Of a DNA stretch of 59,518 nt, positions 8,521 to 20,517 are shown piece after piece. This DNA comes from Lysinibacillus sp. FJAT-14745 (GTDB lineage: Bacteria > Bacillota > Bacilli > Bacillales_A > Planococcaceae), in the NCBI RefSeq assembly GCF_001275675.1, contig NZ_LITM01000012.1, forward strand, positions 1-59,518, in the 5' to 3' direction. The notes below the pieces were generated by a model that saw only the letters and a list, made by a program, of their open reading frames with translations, was not told the DNA's origin and searched no databases. The stretch's first letter is position 1. Every line of letters begins with the position of its first letter. Made by a program: the position numbers and the translations under genes.

Positions 8521-9270
8521 ATGGAAGATTGGTTGAGAGGTGACGAACGGTTAGACTATTTATTAGCTGAGAATTTACGTATTATTCAAAGCCCCTCTGT
8601 CTTTTCGTTTTCATTGGATGCAGTGTTACTTTCGAAATTTGTCAATGTCCCATACCATAAAGGGAAAATTGTTGATTTGTGTTCAGGTAATGGTGTAATC
8701 CCACTTTTTCTAAGTGCCAGAACAAAGGGACATATTACAGGAGTAGAAATTCAACCACGTTTATTTGATATGGCTGAGCGAAGTATCCGTTACAATAAGT
8801 TAGAAGAGCAAATTCATATGGTCCTTGGCGATGTGAAAGAAATTCCTAAGGAGCTTGGTATTGAAAAATATGATGTTGTAACTTGTAATCCACCATATTT
8901 TTTAGCACATGAAGCTAGTGATAAAAATTTAAGTGAGCATTACGCTATTGCACGTCATGAACTATATTTAACGTTAGAGGAAGCAATACAATCAGCAAGT
9001 AAATTATTAAAACAAGGTGGAAAGGCAGCTTTTGTTCATCGTCCTGGTCGGTTATTAGATATTGTTACGACAATGCGTGCTAATCGTTTAGAGCCTAAAC
9101 GTATGCAACTTATTTATCCGAAAGAAGGTAAGGAGGCCAATACACTATTAATAGAAGGAATTAAAGACGGTAAACCTGATTTGAAAGTATTACCGCCTCT
9201 GTATGTTTATAATGAGAATAATGAATATACAGCAGAAGTGAGAGAAATCCTTTATGGAAAAGAACAATAG
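8521..9270 (+). CDS. TrmN6/YabB-like adenine N6-methyltransferase
   Basis: The class I SAM-dependent methyltransferase has the GxGxG-like segment [15 protein letters not shown] and the N6-adenine signature N123-PPY. By family it modifies a tRNA adenine (A37 of tRNA1-Val in the E. coli homologue TrmN6); the Bacillus target is inferred. The ATG at 8521 follows AGGAGGAGG; a longer frame from 8494 would place this site inside the coding region. The gene overlaps the GIY-YIG gene by 17 bases and belongs to the yabB-yazA-rsmI cluster. Confidence 0.9.
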   Translation: MEDWLRGDERLDYLLAENLRIIQSPSVFSFSLDAVLLSKFVNVPYHKGKIVDLCSGNGVIPLFLSARTKGHITGVEIQPRLFDMAERSIRYNKLEEQIHMVLGDVKEIPKELGIEKYDVVTCNPPYFLAHEASDKNLSEHYAIARHELYLTLEEAIQSASKLLKQGGKAAFVHRPGRLLDIVTTMRANRLEPKRMQLIYPKEGKEANTLLIEGIKDGKPDLKVLPPLYVYNENNEYTAEVREILYGKEQ

Positions 9271-9517
9271 CCATTATTTTTATGTGTTAGAATGTGCAGA
9301 TCAATCCTTTTACGCAGGCTACACGAATAATGTAGATAGACGTGTTGCTGTACATAATGCTGGTAAGGGAGCAAAATATACGAGAGCGCGAGGACCAGTG
9401 GAATGCATTTATGTGGAGGAATTCGATACGAAACAAGAGGCGATGCGTGCAGAATATGCTTTTAAACAACTAACACGAACGCAAAAAATGAAATATATAG
9501 GGAGGGCTGACTCATGA
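9254..9517 (+). CDS. GIY-YIG domain protein (YazA/UPF0213)
   Basis: This 87-residue stand-alone GIY-YIG domain has Y10-V-L..., Y20-A-G-Y and R29-R30 in the expected catalytic order, followed by [13 protein letters not shown]. Such small proteins resemble the nuclease module of UvrC and SLX1 and are thought to be structure-specific nucleases, but this family's role is unproven. It sits between the methyltransferase gene (17-base overlap) and rsmI (4-base ATGA overlap), which suggests tight translational coupling. Confidence 0.93.
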   Translation: MEKNNSHYFYVLECADQSFYAGYTNNVDRRVAVHNAGKGAKYTRARGPVECIYVEEFDTKQEAMRAEYAFKQLTRTQKMKYIGRADS

Positions 9518-10386
9518 AATCTCAGAAAAGTACAATGCACGGTCATACAGGGTGTTTATATTTAGTGGCAACGCCTATTGGCAACCTAGAGGATATGAGT
9601 GTACGTGCGCTACGTATTTTAAAGGAAGCAGATATTATTGCTGCCGAGGATACACGTAATACAAAGAAGCTATGTAACTACTTTGATATAGGAACACCAC
9701 TGATAAGCTATCATGAACATAATTTAGAGGTGGGGGGAGAGAAGCTATTAGCCTTCTTACGTGAAGGAAAAACAGTTGCATTAGTTAGTGATGCTGGTCT
9801 ACCTTGTATTTCCGATCCTGGTGCAGATATAGTCGAAAAAGCAATCGAGCAAGACTTTCCAGTTGTGCCGGTACCAGGTCCCAATGCAGCAATATCAGCA
9901 TTAATTGCTTCTGGATTAACACCGCAGCCATTTTTCTTTTATGGATTTTTAAATCGAGGAAAAAAGGAACGTCGACAGCAATTAGAGCAACTAAAAAAAC
10001 GTCAGGAAACTATTTTGTTTTATGAGGCTCCTCATCGTTTAAAGGACACTTTGAAAGATATGGAAACTATTCTTGGAAATCGTCGAATTGTATTAGCTCG
10101 CGAGTTAACTAAAAAATTTGAAGAGTTTTTACGTGGTACGGTGGCTGAAGCAGTGGAATGGTCACAAACAGAGGAAGTTCGAGGAGAATTTTGTATTGTC
10201 CTTGAAGGAAACGAGAATGCTGAGGAAGAAAATAGTGAAGAAGCCTATTGGATAACAATGTCTATCGTTGAACATGTTGATTATATTATTGATCATACAG
10301 GTGTTACATCAAAAGAAGCTATAAAGGAAGTAGCAAAACTACGTCAAGTTGCGAAGCGAGACGTCTATAATGAATACCATAGTTAA
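9514..10386 (+). CDS. rsmI: 16S rRNA (cytidine-1402-2'-O)-methyltransferase
   Basis: This SAM-dependent tetrapyrrole-methylase-fold enzyme 2'-O-methylates C1402 in the decoding centre of 16S rRNA. Signature stretches are [42 protein letters not shown] and [16 protein letters not shown]. Length (290) is normal. The ATG overlaps the preceding stop (ATGA), and a strong terminator follows, so this ends the operon. Confidence 0.95.
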   Translation: MKSQKSTMHGHTGCLYLVATPIGNLEDMSVRALRILKEADIIAAEDTRNTKKLCNYFDIGTPLISYHEHNLEVGGEKLLAFLREGKTVALVSDAGLPCISDPGADIVEKAIEQDFPVVPVPGPNAAISALIASGLTPQPFFFYGFLNRGKKERRQQLEQLKKRQETILFYEAPHRLKDTLKDMETILGNRRIVLARELTKKFEEFLRGTVAEAVEWSQTEEVRGEFCIVLEGNENAEEENSEEAYWITMSIVEHVDYIIDHTGVTSKEAIKEVAKLRQVAKRDVYNEYHS

Positions 10387-10395
10387 TGGAAAGAA

Positions 10396-10427
10396 AGAGG
10401 TTGCCTAAATAGGGCGACCTCTTTTTT
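10396..10427 (+). terminator. Terminator after rsmI
   Basis: AGAGGTTGCC, loop taaata, GGGCGACCTCT with one G-U pair, then a T run. Confidence 0.9.
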
Positions 10428-10460
10428 GTATATCTATTTAAATAAGTGGCACATCACAAT

Positions 10461-10560
10461 AACGTATGGTTGATTTCCGTTCCGGCTGGGCGCTTTGTCG
10501 CTAATCCTCAAGGAGTCGCCCAGCCGGAACGAAGATCAACTAATATTCCTAGTATACGTT
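10461..10560. repeat. Short GTTGATT-type palindromic repeat
   Basis: A near-perfect inverted repeat has 24-base arms (10469-10492 with 10517-10540). The arms read GTTGATTTCCGTTCCGGC and its complement, with one mismatch. An outer AACGTAT (10461-10467) is mirrored by ATACGTT (10554-10560). The loop holds a GCTAATCCTCAAGGAGT segment also found at 24379-24396. It looks like the outer shell of the longer copies at 24355 and 46041 without their central hairpins. The rest of this 400-base gap holds only terminators. Confidence 0.8.
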
Positions 10561-10741
10561 TTAACAAATGTCATACCTAACCTTTAGTGAAGAGTATAGA
10601 AAATCATTTGAATTGATAATAATTGTAAAAGATAGTACCCTTAATCATGAAAGGTCTGACATGGACATTATAAGGGACTTAAGAATTGGTTATATTATAT
10701 TTAATTATGCATACACAATTATCCGCCAAGGCGATATTAAA

Positions 10742-10779
10742 AAAACAAAACACCTAAATCACTGTGTTTGATTTAGGTG
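10742..10779 (-). terminator. Terminator of abrB
   Basis: Perfect stem CACCTAAATC (10751-10760) / GATTTAGGTG (10770-10779). Read on the minus strand it ends in TTTTTG, ten bases after the abrB stop. Confidence 0.88.
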
Positions 10780-10788
10780 TATATCAAA

Positions 10789-11067
10789 TTATTTTTTTAA
10801 GTTAGATTGAATTTCTTTCACTAACATTTCTGCGCCTTCAGGACTTAAAATTAATTTGCCTCCAACTAGACGGAAGTTATCATCAGAAACTTCACCAGTT
10901 ACAGCACATGTCATGTTAGGCATATATTTTTTTAAGATGATTTTGTCATCATCAACATAGATTTCTAAAGCGTCTTTTTCTGCAATACCTAATGTACGGC
11001 GTAGTTCGATTGGAATTACTACACGACCTAATTCATCGACTTTACGAACGATTCCTGTTGATTTCAT
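10789..11067 (-). CDS. abrB: Transition-state regulator AbrB
   Basis: AbrB is a tetrameric DNA-binding repressor of post-exponential genes, including sporulation, competence and biofilm functions. The 92-residue product has the swapped-hairpin N-terminal domain (MKSTGIVRKVDELGRVVIPIELRRTLGI) almost unchanged from B. subtilis, followed by the C-terminal tetramerisation region. The gene is divergent from metG, as in Bacillus, and lies between rsmI and metG. An AGGAGG site precedes the ATG. Its promoter carries two Spo0A boxes, so repression by Spo0A-phosphate is expected. Confidence 0.97.
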   Translation of the reverse strand: MKSTGIVRKVDELGRVVIPIELRRTLGIAEKDALEIYVDDDKIILKKYMPNMTCAVTGEVSDDNFRLVGGKLILSPEGAEMLVKEIQSNLKK

Positions 11068-11106
11068 AATTATTTTTCCTCCTAATATTAAAGGTTATAT
11101 TGGTAT

Positions 11107-11173
11107 TTCGTCAAATTTCGACATAATTTCCTTGTCTGATAGTTATCATACCAAGTAATGCCATAAACGTCAA
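11107..11173 (-). promoter_or_regulatory. abrB promoter with two Spo0A boxes
   Basis: On the minus strand a TTGACG -35 (11168-11173) and TATGAT -10 (11145-11150) are 17 bp apart. Downstream of the expected start site lie TGTCGAA (11117-11123) and TGACGAA (11107-11113), ten bases apart from start to start. TGNCGAA is the known Spo0A box, and a downstream position matches the road-block arrangement described for B. subtilis abrB. Confidence 0.8.
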
Positions 11174-11320
11174 TTAATTAATGCACTAATATTATTGTTT
11201 TGAAAAAAATTTTTGAGGAGAAAACAGATATTTTGGTTATTTTAAAAGGTTTTTATTATATATTTTAATTTATAGTAAAAAAGCTTCTTATTTAAGACAT
11301 TAAATGGATTGATTATATCA

Positions 11321-11327
11321 TTCGACA
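11321..11327 (-). promoter_or_regulatory. Additional isolated Spo0A box
   Basis: A third exact TGTCGAA (complement TTCGACA) lies 25 bases upstream of the metG -35. A 7-mer alone is weak evidence. The remainder of this 348-base divergent region is very AT-rich and shows nothing else. Confidence 0.35.
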
Positions 11328-11351
11328 TTTTTCGCGAATAATAAACTTTCA

Positions 11352-11380
11352 TTGAAACGAATTTCGTACTTAGTTAGAAT
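11352..11380 (+). promoter_or_regulatory. metG promoter
   Basis: TTGAAA (11352-11357), a 17-base spacer and TAGAAT (11375-11380), ending 35 bases upstream of the preferred start codon. No T-box leader is visible. Confidence 0.6.
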
Positions 11381-11382
11381 AG

Positions 11383-13392
<2,010 letters not shown>

Positions 13393-13407
13393 AAAATTTT
13401 TAGGAAG

Positions 13408-13440
13408 GCCTGCTGAATGCAAAAAATTCAGCAGGCTTTT
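13408..13440 (+). terminator. Terminator after metG
   Basis: GCCTGCTGAAT, loop gcaaaaa, ATTCAGCAGGC is a perfect 11-bp stem followed by TTTT. Confidence 0.92.
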
Positions 13441-13646
13441 AAAATCCGCTTTGAAAATGAGTATTTTATTATCTTGAAATAATTTATGCAGAGTAATTAA
13501 TAGGTTTTTTTAGGTATATAGTAACGAACACGGTGTCTGGGATTGTGTGAAATGTTATAATACTAAATTGTTTGTAACGAAATTGTAACACTTACGCAAA
13601 ATATGAAATAATAATTTTTAATAAAATCTATGTTAGGAGAATGAAG

Positions 13647-14417
13647 ATGTTCATTGATACACATGTACACTTAAATGCAGATCAGTATGAAGAAGACTTA
13701 CAAGAGGTCATAGATAGAGCTCTTGAAGCCAAAGTGGAAACGATGGTTGTTGTTGGTTTCGACCGCAAAACTATTGAAAAAACAATGCAACTGGTTGAAC
13801 AATATGATTTTGTTTATGGTGTCATTGGCTGGCACCCGGTTGACGCCATTGATTGTACACAAGAGGATTTAAATTGGATTGAGGAATTAGCAGCACATCC
13901 AAAAATAGTGGGTATTGGTGAAACTGGATTGGACTACTATTGGGATAAATCCCCGAAAGATGTCCAACAAGCACTTTTCCGCAAGCAAATTCATTTAGCG
14001 CAAAAGCTGAATTTACCAATCATTATTCATAACAGGGATGCAACTGGAGATGTTGTACAAATTTTACGTGAAGAAAATGCTGCTTCCGTGGGAGGCGTTA
14101 TGCACTGTTATAGTGGCAGTGTGGAAACCGCACATGAATGTATTGCTATGAATTTTATGATTAGTCTTGGTGGACCGGTGACATTTAAAAATGCACGAAT
14201 GCCGAAGGAAGTGGCGACAGAAATACCTTTAGAGCATTTGATGATCGAAACAGATGCACCGTATTTAGCGCCCCATCCATATCGAGGTAAACGTAATGAG
14301 CCAGCTTTAGTGCCGTTAGTTGCAGAAGAAATTGCTCGTTTAAAAGGATTAACGATTGAGGAAATTGGACAGGTAACAACGGCCAATGCGAAAAAATTTT
14401 TTAGGATTGACAATTAA
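13647..14417 (+). CDS. TatD family metal-dependent hydrolase (YabD-like)
   Basis: The TIM-barrel metallohydrolase shows the family metal ligands: H6-x-H8 in FIDTHVHL, the Glu of GETGLDYYW, H of IIIHNRDA, H of MHCYSG and D of IETDAPYLAPHP. TatD proteins act as 3'-5' DNA/RNA exonucleases or D-aminoacyl-tRNA deacylases; which applies here is not known. I prefer the second in-frame ATG (13647), 8 bases after TAGGAG, since the first (13641) is only 2 bases from it. This gives 256 residues beginning MFIDTH, as in YabD. Confidence 0.92.
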   Translation: MFIDTHVHLNADQYEEDLQEVIDRALEAKVETMVVVGFDRKTIEKTMQLVEQYDFVYGVIGWHPVDAIDCTQEDLNWIEELAAHPKIVGIGETGLDYYWDKSPKDVQQALFRKQIHLAQKLNLPIIIHNRDATGDVVQILREENAASVGGVMHCYSGSVETAHECIAMNFMISLGGPVTFKNARMPKEVATEIPLEHLMIETDAPYLAPHPYRGKRNEPALVPLVAEEIARLKGLTIEEIGQVTTANAKKFFRIDN

Positions 14418-14494
14418 CTAGCTGAGATGCCTCCAATACTGAGTTTGTGGTTGGCTAAAAAGGTGATGTCAATTTTCTTAGAAATACATTCGGG

Positions 14495-14523
14495 TTGACA
14501 GTGCCAAATCTAGTACGTATAAT
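14495..14523 (+). promoter_or_regulatory. Consensus sigma-A promoter of yabE
   Basis: Perfect TTGACA (14495-14500) and TATAAT (14518-14523) are separated by exactly 17 bp, ending 29 bases before the ATG. Confidence 0.9.
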
Positions 14524-14552
14524 CCAACTTTGTATTAAGGAGGCGTTTTTTC

Positions 14553-15764
14553 ATGTCAAATAATTCCATGAAAAACTTGTTCTTAGGATCATTGAGGAGT
14601 AAGCAAACAGTGATAAGCATTATTTCACTTGTCCTGTTTGTATCTGTAATTTCATTTGTACTTTATCAAGGTACTAAAAAAACCGTAACGCTTGATGCGC
14701 ACGGGGAAACAATCGAAGTAACAACACATGCCAAAACTGTAGAACAATTATTACAAGATCAAAATATAGACGTAGCAGAGCATGATAAAATAACACCCTC
14801 TCTGAATACCAAAATTGCTAATGGATTAGCAATTTCATGGGAACAGGCAAAAGAAGTAACAATTTCAGTTGATGGAAATCAGTCAAAAGTTTGGACAACT
14901 GAAACACAAGTGAAAGACATTTTGAAAGAAGCAAATATTGAAGTATCACAACATGACGCTTTAGTACAAGGTCTAGATACAGAAATAGGAGCAGACAACA
15001 AGATCGATATTCAAAAAGCGTTTCAAGTATCGCTTGTCGATGGCGTTAACGAAAGACAAGTATGGTCCACTTCGACTACGGTCGCTAACTTTTTAAAACA
15101 ACAAGGAATTCAACTAAATGAATTCGATCGTGTCGAAAATAACCTGAAGGACGTAATCACTCCGCAGAGTAAAATCACAGTAGTTCGCGTAGAAAAGGTT
15201 ATCGATGTAGTGGAAGACTCTTTAGATTTCGCAATTGAAAAGAAGCAGGATGCTTCATTGCAAAAGGGAAAACAAAAAGTTGTAACAGCAGGCCAACAAG
15301 GTTTAATGTCTAAAACGTATGAGATCGTAAAAGAGAATGGCCAAGTTGTAGCTAAAAATCTACAAGCTGAAAAAGTTGTAAAAGAACCGAAAAAGCAAGT
15401 GGTTGCAGTAGGTACTAAAACTGTAGTAGCAAGTGCTGCGACTGTATCACGTGGTTCATCAGAGCCAGCTAGTGGTAAAGAATTTTATGTAACGGCAACC
15501 GCTTATACACCTAATTGTAACGGCTGCTCGGGGATATCTGCCACTGGAATTAATTTAAAATCAGGCTCTGGATTGAAAGTAATTGCTGTAGATCCTTCTG
15601 TTATTAAGCTTGGCTCAAAAGTTTGGGTTGAAGGCTATGGAACAGCTATAGCAGGGGATACTGGTGGTGCAATTAAGGGTAATCGGATCGACATACTTGT
15701 ACAATCTGAATCTCAAGCTAGTAATTGGGGAGTAAGGAAAGTGCGTGTGAAAGTATTAAATTAA
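14553..15764 (+). CDS. YabE-like cell-wall protein with DUF348, G5 and 3D domains
   Basis: The 403-residue protein has one N-terminal membrane anchor (residues about 25-43, ISIISLVLFVSVISFVLY). Three DUF348-type repeats follow (VTLDAHGETIEVTTHAKTVEQLLQ, VTISVDGNQSKVWTTETQVKDIL and QVSLVDGVNERQVWSTSTTVANFL), then a G5-like segment and a C-terminal 3D domain (ATAYTP..., VIAVDPSVIKLGSKVWVEGYG, AGDTGGAIKGNRIDIL) with its conserved aspartates. The 3D domain is the lytic-transglycosylase-like fold of resuscitation-promoting factors, so peptidoglycan remodelling outside the membrane is likely. A consensus promoter suggests strong expression. Confidence 0.9.
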   Translation: MSNNSMKNLFLGSLRSKQTVISIISLVLFVSVISFVLYQGTKKTVTLDAHGETIEVTTHAKTVEQLLQDQNIDVAEHDKITPSLNTKIANGLAISWEQAKEVTISVDGNQSKVWTTETQVKDILKEANIEVSQHDALVQGLDTEIGADNKIDIQKAFQVSLVDGVNERQVWSTSTTVANFLKQQGIQLNEFDRVENNLKDVITPQSKITVVRVEKVIDVVEDSLDFAIEKKQDASLQKGKQKVVTAGQQGLMSKTYEIVKENGQVVAKNLQAEKVVKEPKKQVVAVGTKTVVASAATVSRGSSEPASGKEFYVTATAYTPNCNGCSGISATGINLKSGSGLKVIAVDPSVIKLGSKVWVEGYGTAIAGDTGGAIKGNRIDILVQSESQASNWGVRKVRVKVLN

Positions 15765-15805
15765 AAAAATTGTAAAATTAATCAAATATGTTTTTCACTA
15801 TTAGT

Positions 15806-15840
15806 AGCTTTCCTGTTTTGACTGGCGGGAAAGCTTTTTA
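15806..15840 (+). terminator. Terminator after yabE
   Basis: AGCTTTCCTG pairs with CGGGAAAGCT (one mismatched position), followed by TTTTTA. Confidence 0.8.
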
Positions 15841-15918
15841 TCTTTTTCAGTAAGTTGTTCTGGAGGATAAAACATAGCTATATATACATAAATTAAGCTG
15901 TAACGGTTACTGCATAAT

Positions 15919-15950
15919 CTGCTCGAAAGTGAAGTGTCAACAATAGCAAA
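15919..15950 (+). repeat. Decayed CGAAAGCGAAG unit
   Basis: CTGCTCGAAAGTGAAGTG followed by TCAACAATAGCA resembles the array unit at 37437 (CTGTGCGAAAGCGAAGCG followed by GCAGCAACAA) with several substitutions. Low confidence because of divergence. Confidence 0.4.
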
Positions 15951-15992
15951 GTTGAGGGAGAATGTTATAAGAAGGTGAATAGCCGTGTATTT

Positions 15993-16008
15993 CTGTACAA
16001 TAGTACAG
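15993..16008. promoter_or_regulatory. 16-bp inverted repeat upstream of rnmV
   Basis: CTGTAC-aata-GTACAG is a perfect palindrome 47 bases before the start codon. It could be an operator or an RNA hairpin; I do not recognise it. Confidence 0.35.
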
Positions 16009-16055
16009 TGCAGTTGTAAAATGGTCTGAAGATAAGGTAGAAAAGAGGAGCCTTT

Positions 16056-17496
<1,441 letters not shown>

Positions 17497-17532
17497 AACT
17501 TTTTTGTTAACATTTTTGATTTTACGTAAAAA

Positions 17533-17627
17533 AACTTATTTTTTCATAAAAAATAAGTTGACAACATTTATTCCATGCTGATAAAATATTATATTTTGTT
17601 GACATTTTTGGGCGAATCGCTTATACT
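17533..17627 (+). promoter_or_regulatory. Tandem veg promoters with an upstream hairpin
   Basis: Two sigma-A promoters point at veg: TTGACA (17558-17563), 18 bp, TAAAAT (17582-17587); and TTGACA (17599-17604), 17 bp, TATACT (17622-17627). A perfect hairpin, AACTTATTTTTT-cat-AAAAAATAAGTT (17533-17559), overlaps the first -35. It may be the ksgA terminator, though it lacks a downstream T run. B. subtilis veg is known for a very strong promoter. Confidence 0.8.
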
Positions 17628-17652
17628 GTTTAGTAGTGAGGTGTAAGCGAAA

Positions 17653-17913
17653 ATGCCAAAAACTTTAGCGGACATTAAAAAGTCGTTGGATTGTCATTTG
17701 GGTAAACGTTTGCAGTTAAGAGCAAACGGAGGTCGCAAGAAAACGGTCGAGTGTGCAGGGGTATTGCGTGAGACATATCGCGCTATCTTTGTAGTTGAGC
17801 TTGATCAAGAAGACAATACGTGCAAGCGCGTATCGTATAGCTACACAGATATTTTAACTGAAGCAGTAGAGATTACATTTTTAGACGAAGCAAAAGCTGC
17901 TATCGCAAAATAG
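17653..17913 (+). CDS. veg: Veg protein, biofilm and veg-locus regulator
   Basis: The 86-residue product ([33 protein letters not shown]..., [18 protein letters not shown]) matches the conserved Veg family. In B. subtilis Veg stimulates biofilm matrix genes by opposing SinR. The ATG is preceded by GAGGTG. Two strong tandem promoters and a closing terminator show that it is a single-gene transcription unit. Confidence 0.95.
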   Translation: MPKTLADIKKSLDCHLGKRLQLRANGGRKKTVECAGVLRETYRAIFVVELDQEDNTCKRVSYSYTDILTEAVEITFLDEAKAAIAK

Positions 17914-17940
17914 TTTCTAGTACTTATTTCTATATTTCGA

Positions 17941-17975
17941 AACACTCATGTATGTAATACATGAGTGTTTTGCGT
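17941..17975 (+). terminator. Terminator after veg
   Basis: AACACTCATGTA, loop tgtaa, TACATGAGTGTT is a perfect 12-bp stem followed by a short T-rich stretch. Confidence 0.85.
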
Positions 17976-17991
17976 TTTCTGGGACATACTA
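17962..17991 (+). promoter_or_regulatory. Sigma-G-type promoter of sspF
   Basis: CATACTA (17985-17991) is a perfect sigma-G -10 element. TGAGTG 17 bases upstream is a partial -35 (consensus TGMATA) and overlaps the veg terminator arm. Small acid-soluble spore protein genes are sigma-G controlled. Confidence 0.6.
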
Positions 17992-18021
17992 AAATCGTCA
18001 GTTGTTAAAGGAGGAGTTTAT

Positions 18022-18204
18022 ATGCCTAGAAAAGGTATCATGTCACCTCGTTTAAAAGAAGAGATCGCTAAAGAGCTTGGATTTTATGATGTTGTGCAAC
18101 GAGAAGGCTGGGGCGGCATAAAAGCTCGAGACGCCGGTAATATGGTCAAACGTGCCATCGAAATGGCTGAAAGAGCAAGTAATGAGCAAGAGCATAATAA
18201 GTAG
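18022..18204 (+). CDS. sspF: Small acid-soluble spore protein, alpha/beta type (SspF)
   Basis: The 60-residue protein carries the alpha/beta SASP signatures ([24 protein letters not shown], then [17 protein letters not shown]). These proteins coat and protect spore DNA in the forespore and are degraded by GPR at germination. I start at ATG 18022, 5 bases after AAAGGAGGAG; upstream in-frame codons would run back into the veg terminator. It follows veg directly, as in B. subtilis. Confidence 0.94.
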   Translation: MPRKGIMSPRLKEEIAKELGFYDVVQREGWGGIKARDAGNMVKRAIEMAERASNEQEHNK

Positions 18205-18287
18205 CGTCTTTTAGACCACTTATTTTTTAGAACTTCATTTCGCAGGGATGAAAACTCCCTGTAAACACAACAATACAACTGACGAGA

Positions 18288-18329
18288 GAGAACCGTTACA
18301 CCAAATAGGGGTATACGGTTCTTTTTTTC
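18288..18329 (+). terminator. Terminator after sspF
   Basis: GAGAACCGT and ACGGTTC form the base of a stem, with a further imperfect pairing of TACACC with GGGGTA, followed by seven Ts. Confidence 0.8.
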
Positions 18330-18390
18330 CATTTTCGCTTTCCCATTATGGTAAAATAAAATGAATAATCTTGTGAAAGATGAACGACAG

Positions 18391-18737
18391 GTTTATCTTC
18401 ATTCAGAAAATGTTTTATATAGCGAAGTGAACGCCAGCTACTGATGTTTTGCGACAGTTACAGAAGACTCCTACAACTAAAGGTAGTGAGAGTGTAATTT
18501 CAAATGTCACGGATTTTGAAAGGATAAAATAGGATGTTAGCCTAACTCCATTGCATGGATACGAAAATGGCTTACTGGCTTGCATCGGTAAAAACATAAA
18601 CGTCTTGTAGTTTTACCGAAATGATCGACATCGTGTCGGCCATCACGCAGACCTAATTACAATTTAAAATTCGGACGCATTGTTTATCTGTGCGAAGGCC
18701 AAGCGTCAGCTAATTGCACCAATGCGTAATTGATAAG
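18391..18737 (+). repeat. Dispersed hairpin repeat, decayed copy with an inserted unit
   Basis: The same module order as the 4834 copy can be followed with many substitutions: TTTATCTTCATT head; GTTAGCC segment; GCATCGGTAAAAAC hairpin with a CGTCTTG loop region; GACATCGTGTC hairpin. The tail palindrome is interrupted. ACGCATTG and CAATGCGT flank a block containing CTGTGCGAAGGCCAAGCGTCAG, a version of the CGAAAGCGAAG unit. It fills the gap between sspF and ispE; no gene is seen. Confidence 0.75.
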
Positions 18738-18760
18738 TGTAGCTATAAGGAGGAAGAAAG

Positions 18761-19627
18761 ATGCTTTATGTAAAGGCGCCTGCAAAAATAAATTTAACAT
18801 TAGATGTACTTTATAAAAGACCAGATAATTATCATGAAGTAGAGATGGTCATGACAACTGTGGATTTAGCTGATCGTATTAGTCTGGAATCTCGAGAAGA
18901 TGGCGTAATTGAAATAATTTCGACTGATAATTTTGTTCCAAATGATCACCGAAATTTTGCTTATCAGGCAGCGCGTCTAGTTAAAGATACATACGGCATT
19001 GGACAAGGTGTATCCATAACTATAGAAAAAGAAATACCAATTGCAGCAGGATTAGCAGGCGGAAGTAGCGATGCCGCTGCGACACTGAAGGGTTTAAATG
19101 AGCTGTGGAATTTAGGGTTATCTATAGATGAGTTAGCTGAATTAGGTGCGAAAATTGGTTCAGATGTTTCGTTTTGTGTCTACGGTGGCACAGCATTAGC
19201 AACGGGGCGTGGAGAAAAAATTCAGGAATTGCCAGCACCACCAAACTGTTGGGTAGTCTTAGCTAAGCCTAAAATAGGTGTCTCTACTGCAGAGGTGTAT
19301 GGAGGATTAAAGGTTGAAGGGTTAGAGCATCCAAAGACGAAGCAAATGATACGTGCTATTGAATCGGAAGATTATGAGCTATTATGTGCATCATTAGGGA
19401 ATGTTCTAGAAACTGTAACATTTAATCTACATCCAGAGGTAGTCATGTTAAAGGAACAGATGAAGCGCTTCGGAGCAGATGCAACATTAATGAGTGGAAG
19501 CGGTCCGACGGTGTTTGGTTTGGTGGATAGTGAAGCTCGAGTAAGCCGCATTTATAATGGTTTACGTGGTTTTTGCGAAGAAGTATATGCTGTTCGAATT
19601 TTAGGTGAGCGGAATACGCTTGCTTAA
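18761..19627 (+). CDS. ispE: 4-diphosphocytidyl-2-C-methyl-D-erythritol kinase
   Basis: IspE phosphorylates CDP-methylerythritol in the non-mevalonate isoprenoid pathway. It is a GHMP kinase: the ATP loop P93[14 protein letters not shown] is clear, with K-ADN-like substrate residues in the first 12 positions ([11 protein letters not shown]) and the C-terminal GHMP motif [12 protein letters not shown]. Length (288) is normal. ATG follows AAGGAGGAAG. purR follows after 56 bases, the Bacillus order. Confidence 0.96.
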   Translation: MLYVKAPAKINLTLDVLYKRPDNYHEVEMVMTTVDLADRISLESREDGVIEIISTDNFVPNDHRNFAYQAARLVKDTYGIGQGVSITIEKEIPIAAGLAGGSSDAAATLKGLNELWNLGLSIDELAELGAKIGSDVSFCVYGGTALATGRGEKIQELPAPPNCWVVLAKPKIGVSTAEVYGGLKVEGLEHPKTKQMIRAIESEDYELLCASLGNVLETVTFNLHPEVVMLKEQMKRFGADATLMSGSGPTVFGLVDSEARVSRIYNGLRGFCEEVYAVRILGERNTLA

Positions 19628-19683
19628 AACCGCAAATTTATGTTAATTTTACCTATAAATATTCGTGTTTAGGAGAGGGTCGC

Positions 19684-20517
19684 ATGAAATGGAAGCGTAG
19701 TGAACGACTAGTTGATATGACGTACTATTTACTAGAACATCCACATCAGCTGATCCCGCTAACTTATTTTTCTGAACTATATCAATCTGCAAAGTCTTCC
19801 ATTAGTGAAGATTTGACGATTGTAAAAGAAACTTTCGAAGAAAAAGGAATCGGGTTATTGATGACAGTACCGGGCGCTGCAGGGGGAGTTAAGTATATTC
19901 CTAAAATGTCCGAGGCTGAGGTCCGTTTAGTTATTCAGGATTTAAAGACGGAGCTTGAGCATTCAGATCGTTTGTTGCCAGGCGGTTATTTATTTATGAC
20001 GGACTTACTCGGCAATCCAGATTTAATTAATCGAGTTGGAAAGGTATTTGCATCCGCATTTGCTGATCAACAAATTGATGTCATAATGACTGTCGCAACA
20101 AAGGGAATTTCTATTGCCCATGCGATAGCAAGACATTTAAATGTACCGGTTGTTGTTGTCAGAAGAGATAGTAAGGTAACTGAAGGCTCTACAGTCAGCA
20201 TCAACTATGTATCTGGTTCTTCCAGAAGAATTCAGACAATGGTATTATCAAAAAGAAGCATGAAGAGTGGGCAACGAGTGCTTATTACTGACGACTTTAT
20301 GAAGGTCGGTGGTACAATGAATGGCATGAAAAATCTATTAGAGGAGTTTGACTGTCAGCTAGCTGGAATTGCAGTGCTTGTAGAGGCTGAGCATGCAGAC
20401 GAAACTTTAGTAGATGATTATTATTCACTAGTAAAGCTTCATGAGGTCAATGAAAAAGACCGAACAATTGCATTAAGTGAAGGTAACTATTTTTCTAAAA
20501 GGGGAAATGACAAATGA
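19684..20517 (+). CDS. purR: Purine operon repressor PurR
   Basis: PurR represses purine biosynthesis genes and is released by PRPP; the alarmone ppGpp competes for its PRPP site in Bacillus. The 277-residue protein combines an N-terminal winged helix ([20 protein letters not shown]..., [15 protein letters not shown]) with a type I phosphoribosyltransferase-like domain whose PRPP loop is V199[16 protein letters not shown] found no convincing PurBox in the short region upstream. It overlaps ridA by 4 bases (ATGA). Confidence 0.96.
   Translation: MKWKRSERLVDMTYYLLEHPHQLIPLTYFSELYQSAKSSISEDLTIVKETFEEKGIGLLMTVPGAAGGVKYIPKMSEAEVRLVIQDLKTELEHSDRLLPGGYLFMTDLLGNPDLINRVGKVFASAFADQQIDVIMTVATKGISIAHAIARHLNVPVVVVRRDSKVTEGSTVSINYVSGSSRRIQTMVLSKRSMKSGQRVLITDDFMKVGGTMNGMKNLLEEFDCQLAGIAVLVEAEHADETLVDDYYSLVKLHEVNEKDRTIALSEGNYFSKRGNDK

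Noticed and set aside
10568..10771. 67-codon open frame before abrB
   Set aside because: No ribosome binding site, and its 3' end runs into the abrB terminator hairpin.
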